From NCBI GenBank assembly GCA_937874965.1, contig CALNCD010000165.1, forward strand, positions 1-6,791: 6,791 nucleotides of DNA. Reading direction: 5' to 3'. This DNA is from an uncultured Erysipelotrichaceae bacterium (GTDB taxonomy: Bacteria > Bacillota_I > Bacilli_A > Erysipelotrichales > Erysipelotrichaceae). This document shows, one piece after another, positions 5,326 through 6,791 of the stretch (position 1 is the first letter of the stretch; every line of letters starts with the position of its first letter). The notes beneath the pieces are model-generated. The model worked only from the letters and a program-made list of their open reading frames with translations. It did not search any database and was not told where the DNA came from. The translations under genes and the position numbers were made by a program.

Positions 5326-6016
5326 AAAGGCTTTCAATGTCATCATTTTTTAAGCGCCCTTTCCGGAACAGCAGATAGGCCAATCCCAAAGAGAGTGCCC
5401 CTGCCGGAATAATCAGCAGACTTGTTTGAGCAATCAAAGAAGGGACAGTGATGCAAAGCAAGGACATAATGACCAAAGGCAGGATCGCCATTTCCGGACT
5501 GCGTATAAAATACTTGAACCCCAACGCGCCGAACAAGGCAGGAATCACCATTTCAAAAGCAGGTTTGATTATCGGACTTTCCAGAACCGGGGTAAGAGGA
5601 ATCATTGCGAGAACGCCGATGAAGACCATCAGCATTGTAACAAGCGATGAAATCGCAACAGACAGGGTTGAGACAACTTCGCTTTCCAACGTTCCTGCCT
5701 TCGTTTTCGCTATATCCCTGGCATTCATCACACACGGAATCTTCACACCCGTCACCTCACCGGTTATAAATGCCAGCGGTGATGCGACAGCACCCAGCAT
5801 CGGGGTATACACAAGAAATTCAACGACCGCTACGGGAATATAGATAGGTGCAACACGAGCAATCCCTTTGATAAAACCCTCAAGACTCGGCAATGTGCCA
5901 TCCAATACCAACGAGAACAAAAACGGTGAAACAACAAATGACACGGTCGTGACAATCAAGGTAATCTTTCCTATGCGAAAGAGAGTCGCGTAGATTTTCT
6001 GCGGTTTATTTGACAT
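5324..6016 (-). CDS. Multi-helix membrane protein, partner of the DUF5058 protein
   Basis: This 230-residue integral membrane protein has unproven function. Hydrophobic segments lie at about 17-38, 54-86, 115-144, 152-168, 175-195 and 198-217, so about six helices. A conserved-looking polar stretch, 'GEVTGVKIPCVMNARDIAK' (86-104) then KAGTLESE (106-113), separates the N- and C-terminal halves and could be a substrate or coupling loop. The C-terminus is charged (FRKGRLKNDDIESL) and probably cytosolic. From memory, genes like this sit beside DUF5058 genes in Firmicutes and are sometimes labelled 'small-conductance mechanosensitive channel'; I see no MscS motif that justifies this label. The start ATG 6016 has AAGGAGG five bases upstream, overlapping the stop of the preceding gene, so the two are translationally coupled. 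A transporter or channel subunit is the best guess. No T-tract terminator follows on this strand. Confidence 0.85.
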   Translation of the reverse strand: MSNKPQKIYATLFRIGKITLIVTTVSFVVSPFLFSLVLDGTLPSLEGFIKGIARVAPIYIPVAVVEFLVYTPMLGAVASPLAFITGEVTGVKIPCVMNARDIAKTKAGTLESEVVSTLSVAISSLVTMLMVFIGVLAMIPLTPVLESPIIKPAFEMVIPALFGALGFKYFIRSPEMAILPLVIMSLLCITVPSLIAQTSLLIIPAGALSLGLAYLLFRKGRLKNDDIESL

Positions 6017-6026
6017 TTTTTCCTCC

Positions 6027-6758
6027 TTAGATATGAATCATCACTGCTGCGATCATTCCGATAAGCATGCTTGAAGCGACTGAAAAATTATCCAGCCAGT
6101 CCCATTTTTTCCACTTCCGTAACCCTTCGAAGATCAGCATGCTCACCCCAGAAATACACGCGATAATCAACGGCATCCAATTGGTATTCCGAACACTATC
6201 GCCAATATACGAACCGAAATAGGCAGAGCATAATCCGATAAACATCGCAACTGTCGCAAATGCACCGAAGCCATTGCTTTTGGCCGTGGTTTTGGAGCGC
6301 TGTTCCAACCGGTTCAGATACCGTTTCAAAAAGAAGATGCAACAGATCAATCCACCGATAATCCCCACAGCCATAACAAGTGCTACTGTGCCGAAATCAG
6401 AAGCAGTCATCGATCCCAGATCCTGTATCCCATGATAGCCCAAAGCCTGCAGCGAAATGTCCGTGACCTGCAATTCATACTGAAGGGCCCCGATCACTGA
6501 CAACCGCAGCCATGCCATCGGCACACCCAGCGTCCCGCTTAACGCAATCATCCCGATCAGAACACTTGTCGCGGGCAATATCGTAAATGTTGCACTGGAT
6601 ACCATCACACGATGAACAACCTTCTGATCCATGTCCAATGCCCTGCTTAAAGAAAGACTCTTGCGGATCAAGATCACGCACATTACCGCTAGAAAGAAAA
6701 GAATTGCCCCGCAAATCAAATACATCGGCCAGGAATTCACCATTTCAAAATACGTCAC
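6027..6758 (-). CDS. DUF5058-family membrane protein
   Basis: The 243-residue membrane protein begins at a GTG codon (6758) with AAGGGGG nine bases upstream; the next in-frame ATG, at codon 6, has no ribosome site. Features match my recollection of the DUF5058 family: an N-terminal 'EMVNSWPMYLICGAILFFLA' helix (5-24), a basic loop RKSLSLSRALDMDQK, the helix 'ATFTILPATSVLIGMIALSG' (56-75), the signature GVPMAWLRLSVIGALQYEL (78-96), then helices at about 123-145, 165-182, 195-211 and 226-242, with a lysine/tryptophan-rich turn before the last. Function is unknown for the family. It leads a two-gene operon: the next gene starts 10 bp downstream and encodes another membrane protein, which suggests a hetero-oligomeric transporter or channel. 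No soluble partner is visible within the window, though upstream genes lie beyond the right edge. Confidence 0.85.
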   Translation of the reverse strand: MTYFEMVNSWPMYLICGAILFFLAVMCVILIRKSLSLSRALDMDQKVVHRVMVSSATFTILPATSVLIGMIALSGTLGVPMAWLRLSVIGALQYELQVTDISLQALGYHGIQDLGSMTASDFGTVALVMAVGIIGGLICCIFFLKRYLNRLEQRSKTTAKSNGFGAFATVAMFIGLCSAYFGSYIGDSVRNTNWMPLIIACISGVSMLIFEGLRKWKKWDWLDNFSVASSMLIGMIAAVMIHI

Positions 6759-6783
6759 TTCACAAACCCCCTTATCTGTGTGT

Positions 6784-6789
6784 ATTCTA
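6784..6789 (-). promoter_or_regulatory. Possible -10 element of the DUF5058 operon
   Basis: The minus strand reads TAGAAT (6789-6784), the same hexamer used before folT, about 25 bases upstream of the GTG start. The matching -35 would lie beyond the window edge, so this remains tentative. Confidence 0.35.
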
Positions 6790-6791
6790 CA

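Noticed and set aside
5448..5843. Plus-strand open frame of 131 codons opposite the membrane protein
   Set aside because: The minus-strand frame shows clear membrane helices and a strong ribosome site; the plus-strand frame is its mirror.
1..6791. Mobile elements, CRISPR arrays, tRNA or rRNA genes, attachment sites
   Set aside because: No transposase-like frames, regularly spaced repeats or tRNA/rRNA-like segments were seen on either strand.

Overview
The window looks like chromosome from a low-to-moderate GC Firmicute. The evidence is strong AAGGAGG-type ribosome binding sites, sigma-A-like promoters, a tetrahydrofolate (THF) riboswitch upstream of an ECF-type folate S component, an OmpR-type two-component system, and an arginyl-tRNA synthetase with the 'FGGPNVAKPLHVGHLRS' style active site. 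My impression is Erysipelotrichales or a close relative such as Holdemania-like bacteria. That is from family resemblance only and is tentative. There is no sign of phage, insertion sequences, CRISPR or recent transfer.

Layout. Bases 1-402 (+) are the 3' end of a membrane protein that starts outside the window; its one visible membrane helix and cytosolic tail resemble the C-terminus of membrane-anchored transglutaminase-like proteins. It ends at a bidirectional terminator (419-464) that it shares with a converging minus-strand unit. In transcription order (right to left) that unit is a folT-type folate S component (3236-2718), a response regulator (2673-1981), a sensor histidine kinase (probable TTG start 1988, end 639), and a 59-residue two-helix membrane protein (649-470). 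The last three genes overlap by a few bases and look translationally coupled. A separate extended -10 promoter lies between folT and the regulator.

The ~300 bp gap 3237-3534 is a divergent control region. On the minus strand a 17-bp-spaced promoter fires straight into a THF riboswitch that precedes folT. On the plus strand an extended -10 promoter drives argS (3535-5295), which ends at a strong hairpin-plus-T-tract terminator. From the right edge leftwards, a two-gene minus-strand operon (6758-6027 and 6016-5324) encodes a DUF5058-type membrane protein and a second multi-helix membrane protein. They probably form a two-subunit membrane complex, plausibly a transporter of unknown substrate, and they converge on argS.

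How the parts work together. folT would supply the substrate-binding subunit of a folate importer whose energising ATPase and T subunits are encoded elsewhere, with translation controlled by reduced folate through the leader. The two-component system carries no adjacent transporter target; its only private partner is the small membrane protein. The most interesting items are the sequence-derived switching model of the THF leader, the HK with a non-canonical ATP-lid region and a tyrosine-rich sensor plus its coupled micro-membrane protein, and the uncharacterised DUF5058 pair.
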